A stretch of 64,000 nt of DNA from Rhizobium sp. RM (GTDB lineage: Bacteria; Pseudomonadota; Alphaproteobacteria; Rhizobiales; Rhizobiaceae). Position numbers and translations under genes: made by a program. The number at the start of each line of letters is the position of its first letter. The stretch's first letter is position 1. This document shows, one piece after another, positions 26,328 to 35,235 of the stretch. Under the pieces are notes generated by a model. The model was not told where the DNA came from. It worked only from the letters and a program-made list of their open reading frames with translations, and made no database searches. The stretch covers positions 62,001 to 126,000 of the forward strand of contig NZ_JACAWV010000016.1 of the NCBI RefSeq assembly GCF_013390595.1, given 5' to 3'.

Positions 26328-27493
26328 GCGCGCACCGGGCTGGAAACGGGCCGGACATCAATGCGAGAAACGTCGATTGCGATTGGGTTTGATCCCGGCC
26401 GCAACAGGATATCGAGATAGAGTTCGGGCGGCGCGCTACCCGGCCGGAGTTTTAACGGTGGCGTACGCAGCGCGCCTTTCCATTGGATATTTGGGAAAGA
26501 AAAAACTGTGCCATCGTTGTCGCGGAAGGGAGCGAGCGCTGTTGCTTCCTGTCCTTCCGTCGCAACATCTTTCAGGCGCAGCGATATGCCAAGCACCCCC
26601 TCATGTGCAGGTACGTCGATATCGCAGATCGCTTCCAGCCAGACGCCTGTGCCGGGGTGAACAAGCTCTCCGCCGAGACGGTGGTTCTTTTCAATCATGT
26701 CGGTCACGACCCGCGCTGACGCGTCCGGCGCCAGATTGCCGGCTGGGTTGTTGATTGGATCGAAACGGTCGTCTCTTGCCAAAATGCGATCGGTGGCACG
26801 GGGCACAATCGTTTCGAGATAGGTTGCCAGCAGCTTTCCGACGGCGAAGGCACCCGGCACCGAAAAATGGGTGCCATCGTCGGAATAGCCCGGATAAGGC
26901 TCACCAAACTCGCTTTCGGGGTCGACCCAGACCACGTTCCAATCGAACACATGGCAATTGGCGTGGCTTGCGGCAAACTCGATACTCTGACGGTTGATCC
27001 AGTGCGCTTTTGCCCGTTCGGCACCGCCAGCCGGCCATTTTCCGACGCCGCGGGCCAGTATAGGGAGCAGGATCACGGTCTTTCCGGCGTTGAGCAAGGC
27101 TGACGCGATCCGTGCCCGTGTATCGGCAATCGTCTGACGGCTCTCCACCATCATGTCGTTGGTGCCGGCATCGACCAGGATCAGATCGAAATCCGATTGC
27201 AACAGTCGCGGCAGGCGCCGCTCGATCTCGACCGCTTTTTGACCGGAAACCCCAAAATTGAGGCCGGAAAAGAAGCGGCTGACACCGGGCCGATTGCTGG
27301 GCTCCCAGCCGGATGGGACGGACGGATCATGATGGACCGGGCAGCTTAGCCTGCCATGCGACAGGACCTCTGCCCAGCTCATCCAGCCGCGTGCCGATGT
27401 GGCAAGCGAGCCCGCGTCGCCGATATGGTTCTGCTGGACGAGCGATGTTCCGAGCACGGCAATTCGGCTCGCCCTTGGTAACGATACGGACAT
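26324..27493 (-). CDS. SGNH/GDSL-family hydrolase, candidate deacetylase
   Basis: SGNH-type esterase, 389 aa. The four blocks are in order: nucleophile Ser17 (VLGTSLVQ), oxyanion Gly81 (FGVSGQ), Asn112 (AGTNDMM) and the Asp206/His209 pair (DDGTHF). The roughly 130 residues after residue 260 form an extra domain I do not recognise. No signal peptide is present, so the enzyme should be cytoplasmic, like the neighbouring lyase. Bacterial alginate carries O-acetyl groups on mannuronate, so intracellular deacetylation of imported oligomers is a reasonable hypothesis. Confidence 0.75.
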   Translation of the reverse strand: MSVSLPRASRIAVLGTSLVQQNHIGDAGSLATSARGWMSWAEVLSHGRLSCPVHHDPSVPSGWEPSNRPGVSRFFSGLNFGVSGQKAVEIERRLPRLLQSDFDLILVDAGTNDMMVESRQTIADTRARIASALLNAGKTVILLPILARGVGKWPAGGAERAKAHWINRQSIEFAASHANCHVFDWNVVWVDPESEFGEPYPGYSDDGTHFSVPGAFAVGKLLATYLETIVPRATDRILARDDRFDPINNPAGNLAPDASARVVTDMIEKNHRLGGELVHPGTGVWLEAICDIDVPAHEGVLGISLRLKDVATEGQEATALAPFRDNDGTVFSFPNIQWKGALRTPPLKLRPGSAPPELYLDILLRPGSNPIAIDVSRIDVRPVSSPVRA

Positions 27494-27508
27494 GGTTTTA
27501 CCAGGATA

Positions 27509-28258
27509 TCAGGAGAACAGAACGCCGCCATTGATGTCGTAGCAGGCGCCGGTGATGTAGGCAGCATCATCAGATGTCAGGAATGCCACCAGACCGGCGA
27601 CGTCCTCGCTCGACCCTTCACGCTTCAGCGATGTGGCACCGGCCACCCGTTCGCGCACCTCGGGTTTGGTGAAGGTGTCGTGGAAGGTTGTCGAGATCAT
27701 CCCGGGGCAGACGGCGTTGACGCGAATGTCTGGGCCGGCTTCCTTGGCGAGGCCGCGGGTGAACGTCATGACGGCGCCCTTGGAGGTCGCATAGGCGAGC
27801 GCGCCCGGACCGCCGCCATCGCGACCGGCCTGCGATGAGAAGGTGACGATTGCGCCACCCTTCGCCATCTTCGGCAACGCTGCCTTTGTGGTGAGGAAGA
27901 GCGAGGTGAGGTTGACGTCGAGTACCTGGTGCCAGAAGGCTTCGTCCATTTCGGCAATCGTCTTGCGGGCAATCAGGCCACCAGCGACATGTACGAGACC
28001 ATGAATCTCGCCAAACTTGTCGACAGCGGTCGAAATCGCCGCCTCGACGTCGCTTGCTTTGGTAAGATCCGCCTTGATCGCGATGGCCGAGCCTCCGATT
28101 TTTTCGATTTCGGCAACGGCTGTGGCCGCGCCATCGGCTGCACCGTTATAGGTCAGCACGACATTGGCACCTTCCTGCGCAAAACGGATGGCGCATGCAC
28201 GGCCGATATCCCGGCCTGCACCGGCGACGACAACAGTCTTTTTGGTGAAACGTTGCAT
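27509..28258 (-). CDS. Short-chain dehydrogenase/reductase, probable DEH reductase
   Basis: Classical SDR, 249 aa from the ATG at 28258. The cofactor loop is [12 protein letters not shown]; the catalytic tetrad is Asn116, Ser141/142, Tyr156 and Lys160 (AYATSK). The C-terminus [13 protein letters not shown] is normal. Position directly after the exo-alginate lyase suggests it reduces the lyase product 4-deoxy-L-erythro-5-hexoseulose uronate (DEH) to 2-keto-3-deoxygluconate, as SDR-type reductases do in Sphingomonas A1 and Agrobacterium. The residue after strand 2 (TYNG) is not acidic, compatible with NADPH. Cofactor and substrate are inferences. Confidence 0.75.
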   Translation of the reverse strand: MQRFTKKTVVVAGAGRDIGRACAIRFAQEGANVVLTYNGAADGAATAVAEIEKIGGSAIAIKADLTKASDVEAAISTAVDKFGEIHGLVHVAGGLIARKTIAEMDEAFWHQVLDVNLTSLFLTTKAALPKMAKGGAIVTFSSQAGRDGGGPGALAYATSKGAVMTFTRGLAKEAGPDIRVNAVCPGMISTTFHDTFTKPEVRERVAGATSLKREGSSEDVAGLVAFLTSDDAAYITGACYDINGGVLFS

Positions 28259-28276
28259 TTGAAAACCTCGCATTGA

Positions 28277-30607
28277 CTAGAATTGCTTGGGAAGGGAGAG
28301 CTTGAAACGCTCGTCGTCGACATCGCTGAAGTAGATGTCTGTCGAAAAACCCTGATCGTCGATGAAGCTGAAAATCCGCTTCGGTTCGTTCAGGCTGTAG
28401 GGCACGAGAAGGGTGACCAGGCGATGCCGGGTTGAGGCCGGGACAGTCGCGCAGACGTGATGATGGATATCGAGACCCTCGAATTCCTTCGGGTCGATCT
28501 CGGGAAATCCTTCAATGGCTGTGATTTGCGGTGTGCCTGCCGACGAGAAGACGAACTGACCGTAGAAACCCGCTTTCTTGCCGGTGTATCGAAAACTCGA
28601 TCGACCGGTCTGCGGCGCCCCGAGTGTATGGCAGAGCCATTGCAGTTCCTGGGGTTCTTCGCATTCAACCTCATCAACAAACACGAAATAGCTGTCGTTG
28701 ACGAAGTGGATTTCGCGTTCTGCCTTGCGGACCAGCGGATTTCCAACCTGATAGGCGGCCGTTGCATCGCCAAGGATGCGAACATGACCGGGCTTTTCTT
28801 CCACGGATACAATACGACCCGCGGCCCGCCGTGCCAGCGCCTTGTCTTTCTCCGCATATTGGCCTTTGCCACCAATCAGCACCGCATTTTTCGAGCGTGT
28901 CTGCCGGCGCCAGTTCAGGTGCATCTGTGAATTGAAGGCGACATAATAGCCCGACTGTATCGCAAGGTCTTCGCCATAGGCATAAAGCGCAAAGGCATTC
29001 TGATCGCCATGGCTGTGGCTGAGCGATCCATACGGGCTCGATTTGAAGACGAACTGCAGATGCCGGTCCGGGTCTTCCATATGTTTCTGGATGGTTACCC
29101 AGCCGATATCGTCAAACACCGCAAGTGCTGGCAGGTCAGCCGGCGAGACGGGCTCGACCTGGCGGTAATCATGGCGGTAGACCAGATCATCAAAATTCAG
29201 ATCCCACCAACCGTAATTGTAAAAGGCCATTTCCGTCCCGGCCGCATCTTTTTTGAGGCGATCGAAATACCATTGGTAATGACCGTTGCCGGTCACCCCT
29301 GCAAACTGCCTCACATTGTAACCCACCTTCAGTCCGGGAAGATCGCCCAGGGTGGAATCGTCACCGAAATTGGCGCGGCGGGTGCCGGGCGCCTTGGTGT
29401 AAAGCGGGAACCGTCCAGTGTTCTGGAAGAATGGCCGCTGGTAGAGGTCGTAACCGATATAGGAGCGGATCAGGTTGGCGGCTTCGATGAGATAGGCCAT
29501 ACCGGTCATCCAGTAATGTGGCCCTTCGGCCCAGCCGCCATCTGTTCCCGCCCATGGCGAATAAAGCGTAGCGAGGAACTCAACTGTATAGTCGAGCCAT
29601 TCGCCGGCTTCGTCGCTTTCCCCAAGCAGAGAAATGCAGGCGGGGGTGAGGACGGCAGACAGCGAACGAACGGCGTGGCTGTCATAAGGGAAGACGTGAA
29701 TGCGTGCATGGGCTGTCACGTGGTCTGCGACTTCACGCGTCCGGCGCAGCAGCACATTTCTGACGGTCTCTCGTTCGTCTGCGCTCAAATGGTCGTAAAG
29801 CCAGTCGTAACCCCAGGCGAGGGCGACAACGACGCGGAACCCTGCCTCGTCGTTATAGGCGCGCGATGTTGCGCCATTCGGGTTCCAGGCGGCAACGGAT
29901 AACAGCCAGTCCCGGGCGGTGTCGAGAAGGTCTTCCCGTCCCAACACCCGACCGGCAATCGCCAGATGGCGGATTGCGTAAATCACTTCCTGGCAATCGA
30001 TATACATCTGGCGCCACAGCGTCGCGACGCGGATGTTGTTCGGGTAAGGTTGCGGTTCCGGCATGATCGGCCGGTCGATCCACGGTTTTACCGACTTCTC
30101 GAAAAAGTCGGCCCAGCCGCAATGGTCAGGGTCTTTGGCCACGGCGTCGGCGAAGACTTTCAACTGATCGGGATTGAGCCAGAGCCTCGGATGGGATTTG
30201 TGGGCAGCCTCATGACGGGTTGCCCTGCTGGGTACCGGTGTTTTGGGCAGTGCCGCGACGATCTCGAAACTGCGCACCTTGCTCCAGTTCGAAAGAGGCG
30301 CTGCAGCATTCTGGTCCCAGAGGGCATAGGTCCAATGATAGTGACCTTCCGCCAGGGCTTCATCCGGCGTGAAGAAATTCCACGCGAGGTCTTCGAATAT
30401 GTGCGTCTTCGCGTCTGAAAATCCGGGATCGGTCGAGATGCGCAGAACGTAGCGTGCGCCATCATCGATATCGGGCAGCCAGGAAAAACGCGGCGGGTTC
30501 TCGGTGGGCGGTGTTTGCTCGCTCGGCATGTAACCAATGGTCAAGGAACCGGGGCGCGGTTCATCGAGATGAGCTTGTCTGGCAATCGCCGAGGCAGAGG
30601 GACGCAT
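28277..30607 (-). CDS. Exotype oligoalginate lyase, polysaccharide lyase family 15
   Basis: Heparinase II/III-fold lyase, 776 aa, with an N-terminal DUF4962-type region, a central alpha/alpha barrel and a C-terminal beta-sandwich. The catalytic residues of the crystallised Agrobacterium enzyme Atu3025 (His311, Tyr365, His531) occur here at the same numbers: YDSHAVRS, EGPHYWMT, SLSHSHGDQN. The total length is also the same. It should release 4-deoxy uronate monomers from alginate oligosaccharides. It lacks a signal peptide, so it acts in the cytoplasm on imported oligomers, in line with the adjacent AlgQ-type transporter. Strong call for PL15; exact substrate preference is untested. Confidence 0.9.
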   Translation of the reverse strand: MRPSASAIARQAHLDEPRPGSLTIGYMPSEQTPPTENPPRFSWLPDIDDGARYVLRISTDPGFSDAKTHIFEDLAWNFFTPDEALAEGHYHWTYALWDQNAAAPLSNWSKVRSFEIVAALPKTPVPSRATRHEAAHKSHPRLWLNPDQLKVFADAVAKDPDHCGWADFFEKSVKPWIDRPIMPEPQPYPNNIRVATLWRQMYIDCQEVIYAIRHLAIAGRVLGREDLLDTARDWLLSVAAWNPNGATSRAYNDEAGFRVVVALAWGYDWLYDHLSADERETVRNVLLRRTREVADHVTAHARIHVFPYDSHAVRSLSAVLTPACISLLGESDEAGEWLDYTVEFLATLYSPWAGTDGGWAEGPHYWMTGMAYLIEAANLIRSYIGYDLYQRPFFQNTGRFPLYTKAPGTRRANFGDDSTLGDLPGLKVGYNVRQFAGVTGNGHYQWYFDRLKKDAAGTEMAFYNYGWWDLNFDDLVYRHDYRQVEPVSPADLPALAVFDDIGWVTIQKHMEDPDRHLQFVFKSSPYGSLSHSHGDQNAFALYAYGEDLAIQSGYYVAFNSQMHLNWRRQTRSKNAVLIGGKGQYAEKDKALARRAAGRIVSVEEKPGHVRILGDATAAYQVGNPLVRKAEREIHFVNDSYFVFVDEVECEEPQELQWLCHTLGAPQTGRSSFRYTGKKAGFYGQFVFSSAGTPQITAIEGFPEIDPKEFEGLDIHHHVCATVPASTRHRLVTLLVPYSLNEPKRIFSFIDDQGFSTDIYFSDVDDERFKLSLPKQF

Positions 30608-30640
30608 TGCGCTCTAACTCCTTAAAAAGCAAAGGGAAAG

Positions 30641-30664
30641 GATGGCGGCGACAGGGCCGCCATC
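30641..30664 (-). terminator. Intercistronic stem-loop between AlgQ-like gene and lyase gene
   Basis: GATGGCGGC / GCCGCCATC makes a perfect 9-bp stem with a 6-nt loop, 14 bp after the binding-protein stop on the minus strand. It is followed by a broken pyrimidine/T-rich stretch, then a GGAG site for the lyase. It may act as an attenuating terminator or mRNA stabiliser. Confidence 0.55.
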
Positions 30665-30677
30665 ATGATAGACAGTG

Positions 30678-32246
30678 TTATTGTGCCGCCTTGTACTGAC
30701 GGTCGTAGGCCGATTGCATGATCTTGATGACCTCGTCGTAACCGAGCGCTGTCAGCCTCTTTTTGTAGGCATCCCAGCCGGTATCGACGTCCTGGGCGCC
30801 AAGCACCCATGTCTGCTGCATCTCGGTCATGTAGGTGAGAAGGCTCGGCCAGTAACGGTCGAAGGTGGCCTTCTCCTCGGCGTTCAAAGACACGCCCATG
30901 AACTCGTCCTTGAGGCAATTGCACTTGTCGTAGAGATCGATGCCTTCCAGCGCGATCTTGTTGGTCCACTGGCGCTCGTATTCGTAGTCCATCCAGTAGC
31001 CGCGCGGCACCTGGGCGCCGACGGCCCAAAGCTGGGCGTTCACCGGGTCCTTGTTCTCCAGCACTTCCTTTTTGAACTGCGGCTTGCCGTCGACCATTTC
31101 GAAGGTTTGACCCTCGACGCCGAAATTCGACAGGATGCGGCCTTGCTGCGAGAACCAGAAATCGAAGTACTTGATCGTTTCGACCGGGTGTTCGTTGGTT
31201 GCCGAAATTGCCCAGCCGACGGGCTGAACACGCAGCCGTCGCGCATCCTCGAAGCGTTGACCCGATACGGTCTTGGGCGGCAGCATGGGCTTCAGCGCGA
31301 AACCTTCGATCTTTGGCGACAGGGCGTCGTTATAGGTCGAGGTGCTGGCGAACCAGTCATGCGTCATGCCACCGAGATTGTTGCCAAGAAGATATTCACG
31401 CGAACGGGCGCCGCGGGTGAAGATCTCCTTGTCGATCAGGCCTTCCTTGTACCACTTGGCAACATTTGAAATCCCAATCTTGTAGTTCTCTTCAGCCCAG
31501 GGATGGCGGAGCTGTCCGTCATAGACGGCAAAGTCTCCGTAACGCTCGGACCCTGAAACACGGGCGTCCCAGAGATTGATGAGACGGACCGCATCGATTT
31601 CCTCACGGGCAAAATACGGAACTTCATCCTTTTTACCGTTGCCGTTCGGGTCTTTGTCCCTGAACGCCTTGAGGACCTCGTGGACCTCTTCCGGCGTTTC
31701 GGGCTGCTTCAGTCCCAGCTTGTCGAGCCAGTCCTGGCGGATGAACCAGCCGCGCGAATATTTCCCGTCTGGCACATATGGAATGAAATAGAGTTTGCCG
31801 TCCGGTCCGGAAATCGCATTGCGAATGTCCTTGTGGCTATCGAAGAAGGCTTTCAGGTTTGGTGCATGTTCCTCGATCAGCTCGTCGAGCGGGATGAAGG
31901 CTCCTTCAAGACCGTAGCGGATGAAGTCTTCCTTCAGGCCGCCGGAGGCGTCGCCGCCGACGATATCGGGAAGATCACCCGAGGCGATCAACAGGTTGAA
32001 GGCATCACGACTGCTGGTCGTCGCCAGCGATGCGACGTTGCGGACGTGGATATTGGTGATCTCCGCAGCTTTCTGCTCCACCGGCCACTTTTCCGAATAG
32101 ACGTATTTGTCGCGGAAGTGGAAATGGATTGTCAGCTCCAACGGGTCTTCCGATATCTTGCCGGCATCTTGTGCAAAGGCCGGCAAGGCCATTGTCGCTG
32201 CTGTCATCAACGCCAGAAGGGGCGCGCCTTTTCGTAGTTTTCTCAC
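30678..32246 (-). CDS. AlgQ-like alginate oligosaccharide-binding protein
   Basis: Large periplasmic binding protein, 522 aa, with a Sec signal ending ALPAFA/QD. A calcium loop at residues 199-208 (DPNGNGKKDE) has Asp199, Asn201, Asn203, Lys205, Asp207 and Glu208. This is the same spacing as the Ca site of Sphingomonas AlgQ2 (179, 181, 183, 185, 187, 188 in mature numbering, from memory). Length and context (two LplB/LplC-type permeases, PL15 lyase) support delivery of alginate oligomers. LipO/LplA-type proteins of other glycan systems share the fold, so ligand identity is inferred. Confidence 0.82.
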   Translation of the reverse strand: MRKLRKGAPLLALMTAATMALPAFAQDAGKISEDPLELTIHFHFRDKYVYSEKWPVEQKAAEITNIHVRNVASLATTSSRDAFNLLIASGDLPDIVGGDASGGLKEDFIRYGLEGAFIPLDELIEEHAPNLKAFFDSHKDIRNAISGPDGKLYFIPYVPDGKYSRGWFIRQDWLDKLGLKQPETPEEVHEVLKAFRDKDPNGNGKKDEVPYFAREEIDAVRLINLWDARVSGSERYGDFAVYDGQLRHPWAEENYKIGISNVAKWYKEGLIDKEIFTRGARSREYLLGNNLGGMTHDWFASTSTYNDALSPKIEGFALKPMLPPKTVSGQRFEDARRLRVQPVGWAISATNEHPVETIKYFDFWFSQQGRILSNFGVEGQTFEMVDGKPQFKKEVLENKDPVNAQLWAVGAQVPRGYWMDYEYERQWTNKIALEGIDLYDKCNCLKDEFMGVSLNAEEKATFDRYWPSLLTYMTEMQQTWVLGAQDVDTGWDAYKKRLTALGYDEVIKIMQSAYDRQYKAAQ

Positions 32247-32267
32247 AGGTTCTCCTCCCTTGTGCTG

Positions 32268-33149
32268 CTACTCTTTGACTCCGCCCAGCAGAATTCCTTT
32301 GGTGAAATACTTCTGCGCATAGGGGTAAATGATGAGGACGGGGATGATTGACGCGATCATGATCGCGGATGTAACGGTCTCGAACGAGTAATGGGCAGTC
32401 AGCAGGCTCGAGGCGAATTCATCGTTCGAATTGAGATCGACGACGACGCGTTTCAGATAGACCTGCAGCGGGATCTTCTCCTCCCCACGCAGCAGGACCA
32501 TGGCCCAGAAATATCCGTTCCAGCGCGACACGATGCAAAACAGAGCAACGGTAACGATGGCCGGCTTGGAAAGCGGAATGAACACCTTCCAGAGCAGTTG
32601 CAGCTCGCTGGCGCCGTCCATCTTGGCGGCTTCCTCGAAGGATTTTGGGACCGCTTCAAAGAAGTTGCGCAGCAGGATGACGTTGAAGGCGCTTGCCGCA
32701 AAGCCGATGATGATGCCGAAACGGCTGTCCAGCAGGCCAAGATCGCGCATGTTCAGGAAGAACGGGATCATGCCGGCGTGGAACCAGAGCGTGAAGGCAA
32801 TGGCGATGTTGAAGAAGGTGCGGCCGCGCAGACGCTTGCGCGACAGCGCATAGGCGCCGGGGATCATGATCAGCAGGCTCATGAACGTGCCACCGAATGT
32901 GTAGATGAATGTGTTGCCGTAAGCGATCCAGAACATTCTGTCGGAGAGAACGTGCTCATAGGCTGCGAGCGTCACATCGACCGGCCATAACGTTACCCGG
33001 CCTGCAGTTACGGCAGCGCCGGACGAGATTGAAACAGCCGCCACGTAGATAAAGGGATAAAGCGTCGACAGAACGAACAGTCCGAGAAGAATGGCGTTGG
33101 CCCAGCCAAAAATCTTGTCGCCGCGCGAATAGAGATTGAAGTTTTTCAT
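32268..33149 (-). CDS. AlgM2/LplC-type carbohydrate ABC permease
   Basis: Inner-membrane permease, 293 aa, six predicted helices. The C-terminal EAA coupling loop is NFFEAVPKSFEEAAKMDGASELQLLWKVFIPLSKPAI, and the protein ends YAQKYFTKGILLGGVKE, the usual end of LplC/YtcP-type permeases. It pairs with the permease at 33160, 10 bp upstream. Gene order ATPase-permease-permease-binding protein resembles algS-algM1-algM2-algQ of Sphingomonas A1. Confidence 0.88.
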   Translation of the reverse strand: MKNFNLYSRGDKIFGWANAILLGLFVLSTLYPFIYVAAVSISSGAAVTAGRVTLWPVDVTLAAYEHVLSDRMFWIAYGNTFIYTFGGTFMSLLIMIPGAYALSRKRLRGRTFFNIAIAFTLWFHAGMIPFFLNMRDLGLLDSRFGIIIGFAASAFNVILLRNFFEAVPKSFEEAAKMDGASELQLLWKVFIPLSKPAIVTVALFCIVSRWNGYFWAMVLLRGEEKIPLQVYLKRVVVDLNSNDEFASSLLTAHYSFETVTSAIMIASIIPVLIIYPYAQKYFTKGILLGGVKE

Positions 33150-33159
33150 TTTCAGCTCC

Positions 33160-34089
33160 TCACCAAAGCGATGTCGACGAGACTCTTCGGCTGATGCGGT
33201 TTGCCGAATAGACCAGGACGAAAGCGATCACCGCATTGAACAGGCCGGCAGCCGTGGCCAGGTCGTACTGGGTGCCCTGCAGGCCGGTGCGGTAGATGAA
33301 GGTCGAAACGACGTCTGCCGTCTCGTAGGTGGAAGGGCGATAGAGAAGGATTATGTATTCGAAACCGACCTCGACCAGGTTGCCGATACGGATAATCAGC
33401 ATGATGACGATCGTGGGCAGAATGCAGGGCAGCGTGATCCGCCACATCATCTGCCAGCGTGACGCCCCATCGACCCGTGCGGATTCATATAGGGTTGGGC
33501 TGACACCGGCGATTGCTGCCAGATAGACGATCGATTCAAACCCCGATTCCTTCCAGACCGACGAGCCGATGAACACGGGTCGGAACCATTCGGGTTGAGT
33601 GAGGAAGTATATCGGTTCAAGCCCGATGCCCTTCAGCAGAAGATTGACGATGCCGATGGAGGGCGAGAGGAAGTTGATGACGATGCCTGCAACGATCACC
33701 ACAGATATGAAGTGGGGAAGGTAAACGATCGTCTGGGCCCAGCGTTTGCCGATTTCGCTCTGAACTTCGTTGAACATCAGGGCCAGAATGATCGGGACCG
33801 GAAATGCGAAGATCAGACCGAGGCCACTGATGGTGATGGTGTTCCAGAAGGCACGGACGAACATGTCGTTCTGGAAAAGCTCGATGAAGTTGGCAAAGCC
33901 GACGAAGGGACTTTTCTCGATGCCACGGAAGATCGAAAAGTCCTGAAAGGCGATGATAAGGCCATACATCGGTTTGTAGAGAAAGAGCGCAAACCAGATG
34001 GCCATGGGTGCAAGCAGCAAATAGAGCTGCCAGTCGCGGCGCACATCTTCCCAGAGATCGTGGAGCGACTCCTGAAGATACTGTTTCAT
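33160..34089 (-). CDS. AlgM1/LplB-type carbohydrate ABC permease
   Basis: Inner-membrane permease, 309 aa. The N-terminal helix region WQLYLLLAPMAIWFALFLYKPMYGLIIAFQDFSIFRGI is characteristic of LplB-like proteins, and the EAA loop is GVSPTLYESARVDGASRWQMMWRITLPCILPTI. It overlaps the ATPase stop by 4 bp. Together with the permease at 32268 it should form the membrane channel of the oligosaccharide importer. Confidence 0.88.
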   Translation of the reverse strand: MKQYLQESLHDLWEDVRRDWQLYLLLAPMAIWFALFLYKPMYGLIIAFQDFSIFRGIEKSPFVGFANFIELFQNDMFVRAFWNTITISGLGLIFAFPVPIILALMFNEVQSEIGKRWAQTIVYLPHFISVVIVAGIVINFLSPSIGIVNLLLKGIGLEPIYFLTQPEWFRPVFIGSSVWKESGFESIVYLAAIAGVSPTLYESARVDGASRWQMMWRITLPCILPTIVIMLIIRIGNLVEVGFEYIILLYRPSTYETADVVSTFIYRTGLQGTQYDLATAAGLFNAVIAFVLVYSANRISRRVSSTSLW

Positions 34090-35201
34090 GACTTTGCCCC
34101 GCTGGTGGTCTTGAGAGACCGGCCGCTCGCGGCGTCGAAGACATGGATGCGTGCCGTATCGATTCCGAGCCGGGTAACGCCGTTGAGGGCGTGCTCGGCA
34201 TAAAGCGTCTCTGCCTTGGCGATGAAGGACTGGCCATTGGCCTTGCCGTGCAACAGTGCCTCGGCACCGAGAGGCTCAACGAGGTCGATGCTGCAATTGA
34301 GCATTTCCTGCCCATCGCCGACTTCAACGGACATGATTTCCGGCCTGATGCCGAGTTTCACCGACTGGCCCGGCGTCGCGTTCCGGGCAAAGGCCTCGGG
34401 GATTGTCAGGCTTTGTGCCACGTCACCCGAGATAACGGCCTGTGCGCGGCCATCCTGCTTGTCGATCGTCGCGTCGAAAAGGTTCATGGGTGGCGAGCCG
34501 ATGAAGCTGGCCACAAATGTGTTAGCCGGCTCAAGAAAGACTTCCATCGGCGACCCGACCTGCTCGATATTGCCGCGGTTCATGATGACGATGCGGTCCG
34601 CCAGCGTCATCGCTTCGACTTGGTCGTGTGTCACGTAGACGCTGGTCGCCTGCATGCGCTTGTGCAGTTGCTTGATTTCGGCACGCATGTGGGTGCGCAA
34701 TTTGGCATCAAGATTGGAGAGGGGCTCATCGAAGAGGAAAATCTTGGGGCGGCGAACGATCGCACGGCCCATGGCAACACGTTGGCGTTGGCCACCGGAA
34801 AGATCGGCAGGCTTGCGCCCCAGATACTCAGTCAGGCTGAGGATCTGTGCTGCTTCGGCAACGGCCTTGTCGATCACATCCTTTTTTTCACCCCGGACAC
34901 GCAGGCCGAAGGCGATGTTTTCGGCGACGTTCAGATGCGGATAGAGCGCATAGTTCTGGAACACCATGGCGACATCGCGGTCTTTCGGAGCGATCTTGTT
35001 AACGACCCGACCGTCGATGGATACGGTGCCGTCGGAGATATCTTCCAGCCCGGCAAGCATGCGCAGTGTGGTGGATTTTCCGCATCCCGATGGCCCGACG
35101 AGCACAACGAATTCCTGCGGCTGAATGGAAAGATTGATGCCATGGACGACTTCGAGAGCGCCGTAACGCTTGACGACATCGTTGATTTGAACTGCAGACA
35201 T
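34086..35201 (-). CDS. AlgS/UgpC/MsmK-type ABC transporter ATPase
   Basis: ATPase of the carbohydrate CUT1 type, 371 aa from the ATG at 35201, preceded by GAGGAGGGG. It has Walker A VGPSGCGKST, signature LSGGQRQRVAMGRAI, Walker B FLFDEPLSNLDAKLR, switch His (VTHDQVEAM) and a C-terminal MalK-like regulatory/TOBE domain. Such ATPases can serve several importers, but the overlap with the permease gene ties this one to the alginate-type transporter. Confidence 0.9.
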   Translation of the reverse strand: MSAVQINDVVKRYGALEVVHGINLSIQPQEFVVLVGPSGCGKSTTLRMLAGLEDISDGTVSIDGRVVNKIAPKDRDVAMVFQNYALYPHLNVAENIAFGLRVRGEKKDVIDKAVAEAAQILSLTEYLGRKPADLSGGQRQRVAMGRAIVRRPKIFLFDEPLSNLDAKLRTHMRAEIKQLHKRMQATSVYVTHDQVEAMTLADRIVIMNRGNIEQVGSPMEVFLEPANTFVASFIGSPPMNLFDATIDKQDGRAQAVISGDVAQSLTIPEAFARNATPGQSVKLGIRPEIMSVEVGDGQEMLNCSIDLVEPLGAEALLHGKANGQSFIAKAETLYAEHALNGVTRLGIDTARIHVFDAASGRSLKTTSGAKS

Positions 35202-35235
35202 GAAAGGCCCCTCCTCAAAAGCCTTGAATGTTCCG

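Noticed and set aside
29009-29902. 297-codon plus-strand frame inside the PL15 lyase gene
   Set aside because: The lyase frame holds His311, Tyr365 and His531 and runs unbroken; the antisense frame has no recognisable domain.
28277-30607. Annotation as heparinase acting on glycosaminoglycans
   Set aside because: Residue-level agreement with the PL15 alginate lyase and an AlgQ-like transporter make alginate the better substrate.
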